Of a stretch of DNA of 64,000 nucleotides, positions 25,211-32,864 are shown piece by piece. The notes under the pieces were generated by a model. That model saw only the letters and a list, made by a program, of their open reading frames with translations. It searched no databases and was not told the origin of the DNA. A program made the translations under genes and the position numbers. The stretch comes from Burkholderiaceae bacterium (GTDB lineage Bacteria; Pseudomonadota; Gammaproteobacteria; Burkholderiales; Burkholderiaceae). The stretch lies in the NCBI GenBank assembly GCA_947448415.1, contig CANFMT010000007.1, forward strand, positions 32,616 through 96,615, given 5' to 3'. How positions within the stretch are numbered: the stretch's first letter is position 1; each line of letters begins with the position of its first letter.

Positions 25211-25336
25211 CATAGCGTAATGTATTTAGTCTAAACCTAAGTGCAATAAGAATCAGATGGGGCGGTTAAAAGCGGGTTAGCAATAACTCACTTACTGCTC
25301 CATTTTTACATCTAAAAAACAGTACCAAAACGATTC

Positions 25337-25354
25337 TGTCCAATTCCTGTCCAA
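25337..25354. promoter_or_regulatory. Candidate left integrase arm sites (paired TGTCCAA)
   Basis: TGTCCAA occurs at 25337-25343 and 25348-25354, one helical turn (11 bp) apart, between attL and the integrase start. The same pair with the same 11-bp offset occurs near the right end (33279-33296). They could be arm-type binding sites for the integrase and may also let it regulate its own promoter. Confidence 0.5.
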
Positions 25355-25367
25355 CTGGAGAGGAAAA

Positions 25368-26354
25368 ATGGCATCAATACGTAATCGCCAAGGTAAATGG
25401 CAAGCCCGAATCATTAGAAAAGGCTTTGCCCCAATTACAAAATCTTTTTTAGCCAAGCAAGATGCGGAACGCTGGGCAAGGCAAATTGAATCTGAGATTG
25501 ATAAAGGCGCCTATACCAACATAGCACTAGCTGAAAGAACCCTGTTTAAAGACGTTATAGAGCGTTATGTGCAGGAAGTTACCCTCAAGACCCGAAGTAT
25601 GCGTGAAGACACTTATCGCCTCAGGGCGCTTTCCAGACACCCCATAGCAAAACTGCGCATGACTGCTTTAACTCCCATCAAGGTAGCAGAGTATCGAGAC
25701 GAAAGACTTCAAATTGTTTCCAATGGTGCAGTAATAAGGGAGCTAAGTTATTTTTCTAGCATCATCAATCATGCACGGCGGGAATGGGGCATCACCATGG
25801 TTAATCCGATACCTCTAGTTAAAAAACCAGCAAACCCGCAAGGCCGAAACCGACTGCTAAGCGAAGAAGAATTGAGTAGGCTCTATGAAGCACTAGCTCC
25901 GAAAATAAAAAGCTCAAATCATTGGATTTTGCCTCTAACAAAGTTTGCGTTAGAAAGCGCTATGAGACGAGGCGAAATACTGGGCTTACATTGGGAGCAT
26001 ATTGACTTAGTAAAACGTACTGCATTTATATCGTTAACCAAAAATGGTGAATCACGATTAGTGCCATTAAGTACTGCTGCTATCGAAATACTTGGAGGGC
26101 TACCAAGAAATCTAAATGGGCAAGTATTCCCAGTAAAAGGAACGACGCTATCTGCGGCTATAGAAAAAGCACGAACTAAAGCGGGGATAGAGGATTTTCA
26201 TTTCCACGACCTAAGACACATGGCCATAACACGACTTGCAGAAAAGCTCCCGAACCTCATTGAACTATCAGCCGTATCTGGCCATAAGAGCCTTACAATG
26301 CTTAAGCGCTACTACCACCCGAACCCCGAACTTCTCGCACAAAAGCTTGGGTAA
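25368..26354 (+). CDS. Tyrosine-family site-specific integrase
   Basis: The 328-residue protein has an N-terminal Arm/AP2-like domain (MASIRNRQGKWQARIIRKG, then TKSFLAKQDAERWARQIE), a SAM-like core-binding domain (about 58-165) and a catalytic domain. Active-site residues are visible: Arg in ESAMRRGEILGL, Lys in SLTKNGESR, HDLRH near residue 280, the second His in SGHKSL and the nucleophile Tyr in MLKRYYHP. All catalytic residues appear intact. GGAGAGG ahead of the ATG is a good ribosome site. It sits just inside attL and should catalyse insertion at the pntB 3' end. No excisionase gene was recognised nearby. A decayed relative occurs at 59.77 kb. Confidence 0.93.
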   Translation: MASIRNRQGKWQARIIRKGFAPITKSFLAKQDAERWARQIESEIDKGAYTNIALAERTLFKDVIERYVQEVTLKTRSMREDTYRLRALSRHPIAKLRMTALTPIKVAEYRDERLQIVSNGAVIRELSYFSSIINHARREWGITMVNPIPLVKKPANPQGRNRLLSEEELSRLYEALAPKIKSSNHWILPLTKFALESAMRRGEILGLHWEHIDLVKRTAFISLTKNGESRLVPLSTAAIEILGGLPRNLNGQVFPVKGTTLSAAIEKARTKAGIEDFHFHDLRHMAITRLAEKLPNLIELSAVSGHKSLTMLKRYYHPNPELLAQKLG

Positions 26355-26612
26355 TCAGCTAAGTGGATGGTGTGTATGTTTTCATAATATAAAAAAGTCT
26401 GGCAATCTCTTTTAATATGTGGTCGAATCGCATAGTGCGATAGAAATCGTACACATCATCAAAGGTATGGCTACCGACAATAAGTAAACAAGCCAGCATT
26501 GTCGTGCGCATAAGGCAAAACGACCGCTACAAAAAGATGAATCTCTAATCATGTTGGAGGTCTTGTCTCTGTTGTAGCTAGATCTCCAATTTTTTAAATT
26601 TTGGAGCTTCTA
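26355..26612. other. Non-coding gap after the integrase with a small palindrome
   Basis: No convincing gene is seen in these 258 bp. A perfect inverted repeat TCGCA-TAG-TGCGA lies at 26428-26440 and could be an operator. TTGGAG(GTC) near 26554 and its near-complement GATCTCCAA near 26581 can pair to form a hairpin just before the next gene. A GGAG ribosome site at 26603-26606 serves the gene starting at 26613. Confidence 0.35.
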
Positions 26613-28649
26613 ATGCAGAATCAAGAACTTGTAATACCACCAAATACCCAAAACATTCCATCGCTGTTAAAGGAAAGAAATAACTGGCTATGCTGGAAAA
26701 AGGCAGAGCCAAAGCCGAATGGTAGGTACGGAAAACGCCCCGCTAATATTAATGGTCGACTTATTAATGCACATGACACTGCCGAGCACGTAGATCTAGA
26801 GACCGCCTATCAAAGCTACATCTCCAATAAATCTCAACTTGCTGGGATTGCACTCGACCTTCCAGTCGAGCCTATTATTTATGGCTATAGCAATACTGGA
26901 GAACCTCTCTACCTGATTGGCGGAGACATTGATGAATGCGTGGTCATTAAAGACGGCAAACTAACCTTAAGCGCTCAAGCGATGAGTGATTTAAAGCAGC
27001 TCTATCAGCCATACTGGGAAATTTCACCCTCCGGAACAGGAATTAGGTGGTTTGGGTTGCATACGAGACCACTTAAAGGCGGCAATAAAAATGGGCGTGA
27101 AATGTATTCAAGCGGTCGATTCTTGACTGTCACCGGAAAAAGTAAAGGTGGGCAAATAACTACACTGCCATCTAGCATCGAAGTCTTGGAGCGAGAGTGG
27201 TTTGGATCAACCAAATCCGCAGACATTAATAGTGATCTACTCGCACACCTGTCATCTACCCCCTATCAATTACCCCAGCGGATTAATGATGGCGAGGGCC
27301 GCAACGCCGGCCTACTAAGTCATGCTGGACACTTAAGGGCAAAAGGTCTTAACCAGGAGGAAATTGAACTGGGCTGCATTGAATTTAACCAGCAAAAAAT
27401 TAATCCGCCACTCCCACTTGAAAAGGTATTAGATCTTTCTAGACGCTATGCGGAAGAAAAAATCACTGCAAATAACCCCGAACCAATTGGCGTCGCATAC
27501 AGCAGAAAAAAAGAGTTTGAACTTAATTTAGACTCAGGACTGATTAAGCTTGTGGCCACATCACCCAAGAGACCTTTTATTGCTGGCAATGACATCATCC
27601 CTCTGGGTTCGTATAGTGCATTGGGTGGGTTTGGTGGCATCGGAAAAACAAATACCATCATCTCTCTAGCGGCGCAGGCATCAATAGGAGGATCATTTGC
27701 TGGCAGATCATGTGAGGAAACGTGCGTATTAATGCTAGCGTGTGAAGATAGCGAAGCTGAAATTAATGCTAGATTTTGCGCTTCCATTGAAAGCCTTCCC
27801 AAAGAAAAACAAAATCAGGCAATCAGAAATATCAGAGTATTTAGTCTTGTTGGCCAAGATGTCCACATGGTCAAAATGGAAGGTAGAAATGCCGAACCCA
27901 CAGGCAAATCCGCAGTGCTAATTAATGCAGTAAAGCAGCTCAAGCAGCAGACTGGTATTGATAGGTGCCTTGTCATTATTGATCATGCACGGATGATTGC
28001 TAGTGTTGATTGGAATGATTCAGCCCATGCAACCGTCTTTACAAGAGAAATGCAGCACATTGCATCAGAAACTAGCGCTGGTTTGGTTGTTTTGACCCAT
28101 ACCAATAAGGCAGCGCTGAACTCAAAACATGAATCTGGCCAAGGTGATGTGTCAGGATCTACTGCCATCGTTGATAACGCTCGTTGGGTTGCCCTTTTAC
28201 ATGTTATGGGAGAAGCAGACGCTAAATCACTTGGGATTGCACCAGAGGCAAAACAAAACTATGTATCACTCGATATTGTTAAGACCAACTATTGCGCAAT
28301 GGGAAGAATTGGCTGGTTTTTAAAACGCACTGTCGAGCATCACTCGGTATCAGTACTTGAGTATGTTGAATTAGCTAAACCCACCCTCTCAAAGCCAGGA
28401 GATAACGCTCTTGAAAAACGACTCATTGAATACCTGAAAAGTCATCCTGGCTTAACGATGAATAAGCTCAAGGGATATGCTGGCACCCAAGGCGTATTTA
28501 AGGCTAGCGAAAAAGCAGTTACCTCTGCCATTCAAGAACTGATTGACAAAGACATGGTCAAACTAGAAATGCCTTCAGATGAGCAACGTAAAGAACTTGG
28601 TTTACCCAAAAATACTGCGGGGATTCTGATTGTGTCGGGGGGTATTTAA
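26613..28649 (+). CDS. Primase-helicase-like replication protein (PrimPol-like plus AAA/RecA ATPase)
   Basis: The N-terminal third resembles the primase-polymerase-like domain of phage and plasmid replication proteins: LLKERNNWLCWKKAEPK, GGDIDECVV, EISPSGTGIRWFG and YSSGRFLTVTG are its usual landmarks. A second part is a RecA/RepA-type ATPase (AAA_25-like) with Walker A GGFGGIGKTN, LACEDSEAEINARF and Walker B CLVIIDHARM, then VVLTHTNKAA. The C-terminal 80 residues may be a winged helix. This is the only large gene of the element apart from the integrase and probably starts autonomous replication after excision. I start at ATG 26613 because GGAG lies six bases ahead; the ORF track adds four residues from a TTG. 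Exact family is inferred from motifs. Confidence 0.75.
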   Translation: MQNQELVIPPNTQNIPSLLKERNNWLCWKKAEPKPNGRYGKRPANINGRLINAHDTAEHVDLETAYQSYISNKSQLAGIALDLPVEPIIYGYSNTGEPLYLIGGDIDECVVIKDGKLTLSAQAMSDLKQLYQPYWEISPSGTGIRWFGLHTRPLKGGNKNGREMYSSGRFLTVTGKSKGGQITTLPSSIEVLEREWFGSTKSADINSDLLAHLSSTPYQLPQRINDGEGRNAGLLSHAGHLRAKGLNQEEIELGCIEFNQQKINPPLPLEKVLDLSRRYAEEKITANNPEPIGVAYSRKKEFELNLDSGLIKLVATSPKRPFIAGNDIIPLGSYSALGGFGGIGKTNTIISLAAQASIGGSFAGRSCEETCVLMLACEDSEAEINARFCASIESLPKEKQNQAIRNIRVFSLVGQDVHMVKMEGRNAEPTGKSAVLINAVKQLKQQTGIDRCLVIIDHARMIASVDWNDSAHATVFTREMQHIASETSAGLVVLTHTNKAALNSKHESGQGDVSGSTAIVDNARWVALLHVMGEADAKSLGIAPEAKQNYVSLDIVKTNYCAMGRIGWFLKRTVEHHSVSVLEYVELAKPTLSKPGDNALEKRLIEYLKSHPGLTMNKLKGYAGTQGVFKASEKAVTSAIQELIDKDMVKLEMPSDEQRKELGLPKNTAGILIVSGGI

Positions 28650-28710
28650 ATGATGTCGTATAACACCCCCCAAGTAAAGCAAGCGCCAAGTACAACATGG
28701 CGGAAAACTC

Positions 28711-28887
28711 AAAAACCGGGCGCAGGCCCAAGCTGGTTATGCGTTTGCGCCGGGTTTTTAGTCCCGGGTAAATTGCGCACCTCAAAACCTGGCGCTGGGG
28801 CCAATAAATACAAGGGTTTGCGCCGGGTATTTTTCTCTTACGTCCTTACGGACGGTGCGTGCCTTTACCCACACGCCACCGATCCTT
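28711..28887. other. Array of consecutive hairpins, two of them related
   Basis: Hairpin 1 (28711-28759) pairs AAAAACCGGGCGCA with TGCGCCGGGTTTTT, 13 of 14 positions complementary, and ends in five T. Hairpin 2 (28784-28834) is a diverged copy offset by 73 bp, sharing GTTTGCGCCGGGT. Then follow CGTCC-TTAC-GGACG (28841-28854) and GGTGCGTG...CACGCCACC (about 28855-28881). The block lies between the replication gene and a small downstream gene. It could be a terminator, a structured RNA or an element replication origin; sequence alone does not decide. Confidence 0.5.
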
Positions 28888-28905
28888 CGTTTAAGGGGAC
28901 TTTCC

Positions 28906-29259
28906 ATGCGATCTAACACTGCGCTGCCACCACTGATTAATCAGCCCCTATATTTGCAGATCCAAGGTCTTAAAGAACAGGTTGCTTTATCTGATCTAAA
29001 GAGGAGCTTAGTCAGCACCATGCCCACATACACGCTTGAAGAAAAGTTAGTGCTCTGGATTACCTCGCTCACGCCAGCGCAGCTACAAAGGCCATACACG
29101 ACCATAGAAGTCATCAAACTAGCATCACTCACTGGCAAATACCGAAACCAGCCTGCATTGCAACAAGTGGCCCAAATCTTACGCAAACACGGATTTGAGC
29201 ATAAACGTAGCTGGACTAATGCAAGCCGAAATCAAAGATATTGGAAATTTAAAGGATAA
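28906..29259 (+). CDS. Small unknown protein, possible winged-helix DNA binder
   Basis: I do not recognise this family. The 117 residues include IEVIKLASLTGKYRNQPALQQVAQILRKHGFEHKR and end in SRNQRYWKF. That pattern (helix, TGKYRN, long helix, then a basic aromatic strand) resembles the winged-helix tail of phage primases and replication proteins. It could assist the primase-helicase encoded upstream. AAGGGGAC six bases ahead of the ATG at 28906 supports this start over the ORF-track start 17 residues earlier. Confidence 0.6.
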   Translation: MRSNTALPPLINQPLYLQIQGLKEQVALSDLKRSLVSTMPTYTLEEKLVLWITSLTPAQLQRPYTTIEVIKLASLTGKYRNQPALQQVAQILRKHGFEHKRSWTNASRNQRYWKFKG

Positions 29260-29262
29260 GAA

Positions 29263-29823
29263 ATGTTGGGTACATCAAAAGATATACACATGAAAATCAC
29301 TGCATATAGAGTTGTTGCAAAAATGGCTAGCATCACGATTCATAACCTACCTTTTAGCAATACGTACGATCACAATGAAGGCATCAAGAGCGGAAATTTA
29401 TATTCTTACCAAATGGAACATTTACCAATTGAAGCCCAAATCATCCTGGCAGAACATCAACTAAATAAAGCGCGTGATTGTATTTTGTCGTGGAGGAAGA
29501 AGGATACTGAAAGCCGCATAAATACTCTTGTGGGGACTAATGATCGAGAGCGATATAGTATTTTCAAAAATGCGCCGGAATATCTGGGCACTCAAATGTA
29601 TGCAGTATTGAAAGTTTTTGCTCAGATTGACCGAAGCACCGCCAAAGAGTGGCTTAGGTTAAACCGCAATTACAAGCTAGATATTAGCCAAATTGAGAGA
29701 AACTACCCAAATAAAACAGGGTGCTATAAAAAAAGAATGGCGGCTCTAACCCCAGTGCTGGTGCAATATCTTGATTTGGCTGATCAATACATCGCTAACT
29801 TGTTGCTGCATTACAAATCATAA
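29263..29823 (+). CDS. Hypothetical protein of the element, 186 aa
   Basis: The function is unknown. The protein is mixed in charge and mostly helical in appearance, with WLRLNRNYKLDISQIERNYPNK and YLDLADQYIANLLLHYKS near the C-terminus. No signal peptide or membrane segment is present. It starts three bases after the previous stop, so it is probably co-transcribed with the putative winged-helix gene. An internal ATG (29290, MKITAYR) is an alternative start. Its place beside the replication module suggests a role in replication or regulation, but this is only context. Confidence 0.55.
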   Translation: MLGTSKDIHMKITAYRVVAKMASITIHNLPFSNTYDHNEGIKSGNLYSYQMEHLPIEAQIILAEHQLNKARDCILSWRKKDTESRINTLVGTNDRERYSIFKNAPEYLGTQMYAVLKVFAQIDRSTAKEWLRLNRNYKLDISQIERNYPNKTGCYKKRMAALTPVLVQYLDLADQYIANLLLHYKS

Positions 29824-29873
29824 AACACCCAAGAACTAAGAAGCGCTAGATTAGGTAGACGCAAATATAAGCC

Positions 29874-30287
29874 TTATTTACTAAGGAATTTATCCAACCA
29901 TCCTTGCTTTGGGGCTTCCTTGCAAACATACTCCAATACGCTTTCTTCGGCTGTTTCCCTGGTGATATATTTCCAGTCTGCTTGATCTAAGATCGTTTGC
30001 GGACCATCTGTATTTAAACCCTTATAAGCAGTACCAGCCAATCTACGAGCCTGAGTGGTCTTACAGTTGTATTCCTTCAGCTGTTTTGCTGACATGTTTG
30101 CGCTCCTGACAACAAGTTTTATCCAAGCAGTCACAATATCGCCATTACGCTTCAGAGAGGTCTTATCTACATATATATCCGCCGAATCGTTGGAATTTAC
30201 GCCTACCCACTTTGGATCAACAGCATTTTGACCAAAGGCTGCCCCTGCAAAAATCAAAAGATAAAAACAAATTAATAGTGATTTCAT
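29874..30287 (-). CDS. Small secreted protein, surface-adhesin E-like
   Basis: An N-terminal signal peptide (MKSLLICFYLLIFAGAAFG) is followed by a mature domain starting WVGVNSNDSADIYVDKTSLKRNGDIVTAWIK. This pattern (a residue on the cell surface, IYVD, then NG..V.xW.K) resembles the surface-adhesin E fold common as periplasmic proteins in betaproteobacteria. Two cysteines (YNCKTTQAR and EYVCKEAP) fit the family's disulfide. It is the only minus-strand gene of the element, so it may be an independent cargo unit. I use the internal ATG at 30287 because the signal peptide begins there; the ORF track starts five residues earlier. Confidence 0.6.
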   Translation of the reverse strand: MKSLLICFYLLIFAGAAFGQNAVDPKWVGVNSNDSADIYVDKTSLKRNGDIVTAWIKLVVRSANMSAKQLKEYNCKTTQARRLAGTAYKGLNTDGPQTILDQADWKYITRETAEESVLEYVCKEAPKQGWLDKFLSK

Positions 30288-30468
30288 GGAAACAAATAGC
30301 AAAGATTATTAATTTGATAAGTGTATCTCTTATAAAAAAGAAGTTAAAGTTAAGCAACTGATCCGCGCGCTACCCTTAGAAAAAATTGCTTGTTTTACAT
30401 AATATCCCTGCAAATATGTCATGCTGGTATTAGAAGTGATTTTTAACCCTTAACACTCTGCCTAAGGT

Positions 30469-30648
30469 ATGAAAACTCAACCTAAAACCAAATTCAACCC
30501 AAGTAATGACGGGCTTACCCTTAACGAAGTTGGGGCTGCCATGGGGGTCACCCGTGAGAGGGTTAGGCAGATCGAAGCCAAAGCCCTGATAAAGCTACGA
30601 AAGAAGCTGAATCATCAAAACATTCAACGCATTAGCCACATTCTCTGA
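30469..30648 (+). CDS. Stand-alone sigma-70 region 4 protein, 59 aa
   Basis: This ORF is too short for the supplied track. It translates to MKTQPKTKFNPSNDG followed by LTLNEVGAAMGVTRERVRQI and EAKALIKLRKKL. The central part is an almost textbook sigma-70 region 4.2 helix-turn-helix (the GVTRERVRQIE signature that reads the -35 box and contacts the beta flap). No region 2 or 3 is present. It could act as a small transcription regulator, for example an anti-sigma-like competitor or a partner of another protein. CCTAAGGT precedes the ATG closely. The next gene starts 19 bases later on the same strand. Confidence 0.75.
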   Translation: MKTQPKTKFNPSNDGLTLNEVGAAMGVTRERVRQIEAKALIKLRKKLNHQNIQRISHIL

Positions 30649-30667
30649 CCTTATTGGAATCAAATTA

Positions 30668-31033
30668 ATGAACAACCACGCCAATCAAGTTAAGGAATTC
30701 TCATGGGATGCTTTTGATGAGTTTTTCTCCATTCAAAACATCATGGAAAGTCAGGGGCAATACCAAGAACTAGCTCTAGATGCGCTTAAGCAGATTCCGA
30801 GCAAAGAAGATAAGGCTAGGCTAATCACCTTGTTGGATTTACGCCTCATAACCCTGCTTGAGCTCTTACAAGGCCATGGTGACTCATATAAAGATAAATC
30901 AGGCGCCTTAATTTTTGATGACACTATCGCTGCCAGATTGCAAATTAACAATGACCTCTGCTCATCACTTGGGCTTCCTCGAAATAGGCGAGATCGTTTA
31001 AGTCGATTTCTTGAACAGTACGAATCCCTCTAA
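30668..31033 (+). CDS. Hypothetical protein of the element, 121 aa
   Basis: The function is unknown. It is an acidic, probably all-helical cytosolic protein with LITLLDLRLITLLELLQGHGDSYKDK in the middle and LPRNRRDRLSRFLEQYESL at the end. It lies 19 bp after the sigma-region-4 gene, so the two are likely expressed together; a protein pair of which one binds DNA or polymerase is conceivable but not shown. No strong ribosome site is visible. Confidence 0.5.
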   Translation: MNNHANQVKEFSWDAFDEFFSIQNIMESQGQYQELALDALKQIPSKEDKARLITLLDLRLITLLELLQGHGDSYKDKSGALIFDDTIAARLQINNDLCSSLGLPRNRRDRLSRFLEQYESL

Positions 31034-31069
31034 GTGATTGCCAGCTTATAACTATTTTAAGGAGTCCAC

Positions 31070-31423
31070 ATGGGCGGCATAGACAAACAAAAACCCGTAA
31101 ATCACCAATTTCTCAACTGTGAACTTGAATTTGAATGTCCAATGAATTGGTTTGATCTGACGCCCACCCATGATGCTAAGGTTAAATATTGTGAAGCATG
31201 CAACAAAGATGTTCACCTTTGCGTTACGCAGGAAGATTTGGATGCCCATGCCGAACAAAGGCACTGTATTGCATATTTCAAAGACCCAGACTTAAGCACA
31301 CGTTTTAAGTTACAACGTGAAGTTTGCGAAACTCTAGTCCCGGGCAACAGAGTAAGAATGCTAACGGGATATCCAGCAGTAACCAAAAGAATTTCTGATA
31401 TTTTTAGCAAGGATGACGAATGA
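31070..31423 (+). CDS. Small putative zinc-binding protein, 117 aa
   Basis: The central segment runs CPMNWFDLTPTHDAKVKYCEACNKDVHLC with later AHAEQRHCIAYF. The ordered cysteines (C, CxxC, C) and a histidine suggest a zinc ribbon. Similar small proteins with C..W..L..T...KYC..C...V..C occur in many proteobacteria without known role. An AAGGAG site six bases before the ATG makes the start convincing. It follows the hypothetical 121-residue gene by 36 bp and overlaps the next raw ORF, whose real start lies farther downstream. Confidence 0.6.
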   Translation: MGGIDKQKPVNHQFLNCELEFECPMNWFDLTPTHDAKVKYCEACNKDVHLCVTQEDLDAHAEQRHCIAYFKDPDLSTRFKLQREVCETLVPGNRVRMLTGYPAVTKRISDIFSKDDE

Positions 31424-31487
31424 AAGCCGTAATTATCATTTTGGCCATGGCTTAAAACAAGCTCTAATTCATATGAAGGCATCTAAG

Positions 31488-31817
31488 ATGAAAAATTTAT
31501 TCCTGCTAGCGGCTTTTGTCTCAAGCATATCTCTCGCCCAAACAACCTACTATTCCGATCAGTACGGAATGCCTCAGGGATCTGCAACACGGGCGGGCAA
31601 TACTACTTACTATTCGAATCAATATGGAATGCCCCAGGGATCGGCTACCCAGTCAGGAAATACAACTTACTACAGCAATCAATACGGTATGCCACAAGGG
31701 TCAGCCACACAATCAGGAAATACTACCTACTACAACAATCAATACGGTATGCCTCAGGGATCTACTACAACCATAGGGCCCACCCCAATACAACCAATTA
31801 GACCCTATGGAAGATAA
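31488..31817 (+). CDS. Secreted tandem-repeat protein (QYGMPQGSA repeats)
   Basis: A signal peptide, MKNLFLLAAFVSSISLAQ, is followed by four near-identical 20-residue repeats of the type TTYYSNQYGMPQGSATQSGN and a short Pro-rich tail. The mature protein of roughly 90 residues is almost all repeat, low in charge and rich in Tyr, Gln, Gly, Ser and Thr, so it may be an extended or amyloid-like surface or periplasmic protein. GAAGG lies eight bases ahead of the ATG at 31488; the ORF-track start 25 residues earlier lacks a signal peptide. Function is unknown. The next gene begins directly at its stop codon (TAAATG). Confidence 0.65.
   Translation: MKNLFLLAAFVSSISLAQTTYYSDQYGMPQGSATRAGNTTYYSNQYGMPQGSATQSGNTTYYSNQYGMPQGSATQSGNTTYYNNQYGMPQGSTTTIGPTPIQPIRPYGR
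31542..31775 (+). repeat. Four 60-bp tandem repeats inside the secreted repeat gene
   Basis: Units begin at 31542, 31602, 31662 and 31722, each 60 bp except the shortened last. The protein repeats are more conserved than the DNA, since many third positions differ, which suggests selection on the amino acid sequence rather than a fresh DNA duplication. Confidence 0.85.
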
Positions 31818-32039
31818 ATGGATACCCTGGATAAATATAAATACGACTCAATAACGGCTCAATTGAGACTCGATCTCCCAAATTACACAGATGAAGAGCG
31901 CACCAAATATATTGATTTACTGGAAATTATGCTAGATAACCATATGATTTACGAGCTTGAAGTTAATGGCGGCAAGGAAAACTTTACTCGATTCATTGAC
32001 GCATATGCTGACAGACTTTTGGAATGGAAATATAAATGA
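31818..32039 (+). CDS. Hypothetical protein of the element, 73 aa
   Basis: The function is unknown. The ATG directly follows the TAA of the repeat protein, indicating translational coupling. The sequence is acidic and helical with DYTDEERTKYIDLLEIMLDN-like character (here NYTDEERTKYIDLLEIMLDN) and a C-terminal FIDAYADRLLEWKYK. No membrane segment is visible. Confidence 0.5.
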   Translation: MDTLDKYKYDSITAQLRLDLPNYTDEERTKYIDLLEIMLDNHMIYELEVNGGKENFTRFIDAYADRLLEWKYK

Positions 32040-32054
32040 ATTTAAGGGGTACAC

Positions 32055-32258
32055 ATGAATAGAAATAATGGCTATTTGATGGAAGATGGTCCAGAAGATG
32101 TGAATGAATACCCTCTTTCCATAAGATTTACCTATCAGAGAGCCATCTTAACCGCTATCGCTCAAGCAAAGATTACTGACGGAACGTATAGGCCACAAAA
32201 AATCATTTGCCAACTACCAACGAAAGTCAATGGGGATGGTTTGTTAAATGGCCGGTGA
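32055..32258 (+). CDS. Hypothetical protein of the element, 67 aa
   Basis: The function is unknown. AAGGGG lies about seven bases before the ATG, which supports expression. The short sequence has YPLSIRFTYQRAILTAIAQAKITDG and no signal peptide. It follows the 73-residue gene by 15 bp in what appears to be one transcription unit. Confidence 0.45.
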   Translation: MNRNNGYLMEDGPEDVNEYPLSIRFTYQRAILTAIAQAKITDGTYRPQKIICQLPTKVNGDGLLNGR

Positions 32259-32301
32259 AATCAGAAGTCTAATTAATACTAAACCTTGAAAATCTATAAA
32301 T

Positions 32302-32685
32302 ATGAAAATTATTCTACTCATCGCATTGCTAATAACGATCTCTATGCCAGTACTGAGTCAAACTAAACCCCCTGCAAACCTAACGCCAAAAAAATTTAGT
32401 GACACAATTGCAAAAGGTCGCTGCGTTACATTTATGTCAGATGGCAATACAGCAAAAGATTTTGCAGAATTTGGAATCACCCCATCCAATATGTGCTCCT
32501 GCGTTCAAGAGGAAATGAATTATCTTGTTTCAGATCCTCTAGCCCTTAGACTTATGACGGCAATTGCGAAACAAAACTCTAATATCAAAATAACTGAAGA
32601 GGAGGAAAAAGTGGCTACAGAATGGAATGGACTATTCTCAAGCTCTTTTAAGGCATGCATGTATAAATTGCGTCGCAATAACTAA
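32302..32685 (+). CDS. Hypothetical periplasmic protein, 127 aa
   Basis: An N-terminal signal peptide (MKIILLIALLITISMPVLSQ) precedes a mature region with four cysteines (GRCVTF, NMCSCVQEE and KACMYK) that could form two disulfides. The C-terminus is basic (KLRRNN). I do not recognise the family. It lies 43 bp after the preceding small gene on the same strand. Confidence 0.55.
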   Translation: MKIILLIALLITISMPVLSQTKPPANLTPKKFSDTIAKGRCVTFMSDGNTAKDFAEFGITPSNMCSCVQEEMNYLVSDPLALRLMTAIAKQNSNIKITEEEEKVATEWNGLFSSSFKACMYKLRRNN

Positions 32686-32864
32686 AATTACCTCATACTG
32701 CTTGACACATCAATTCGAGAGTCAATGCAAGGAAATAAAGATGAATTGATTGTTGAAGCGCTATTACTGACACAACTCATTAAGGTATTTTCATGCATCT
32801 GACTCCTTATGCCAATAAAATATTAAAACGTACTAGCAAAATACGATGAGCTATAGGTGGAGTG

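Noticed and set aside
28711-28834. The paired hairpins as integron attC sites
   Set aside because: The repeats have long stems with T-tails, but no GTTRRRY/RYYYAAC core pair in the required positions, and no integron integrase is near.
28650-28916. 88-residue ORF directly after the primase-helicase gene
   Set aside because: It runs through the hairpin array, its codons mirror the stem sequences, it lacks a ribosome site, and it overlaps the better-supported gene starting at 28906.
31542-31775. 60-bp repeats as iterons of a replication origin
   Set aside because: The unit is in frame, encodes a conserved 20-residue protein repeat with silent third-position changes, and follows a signal peptide.
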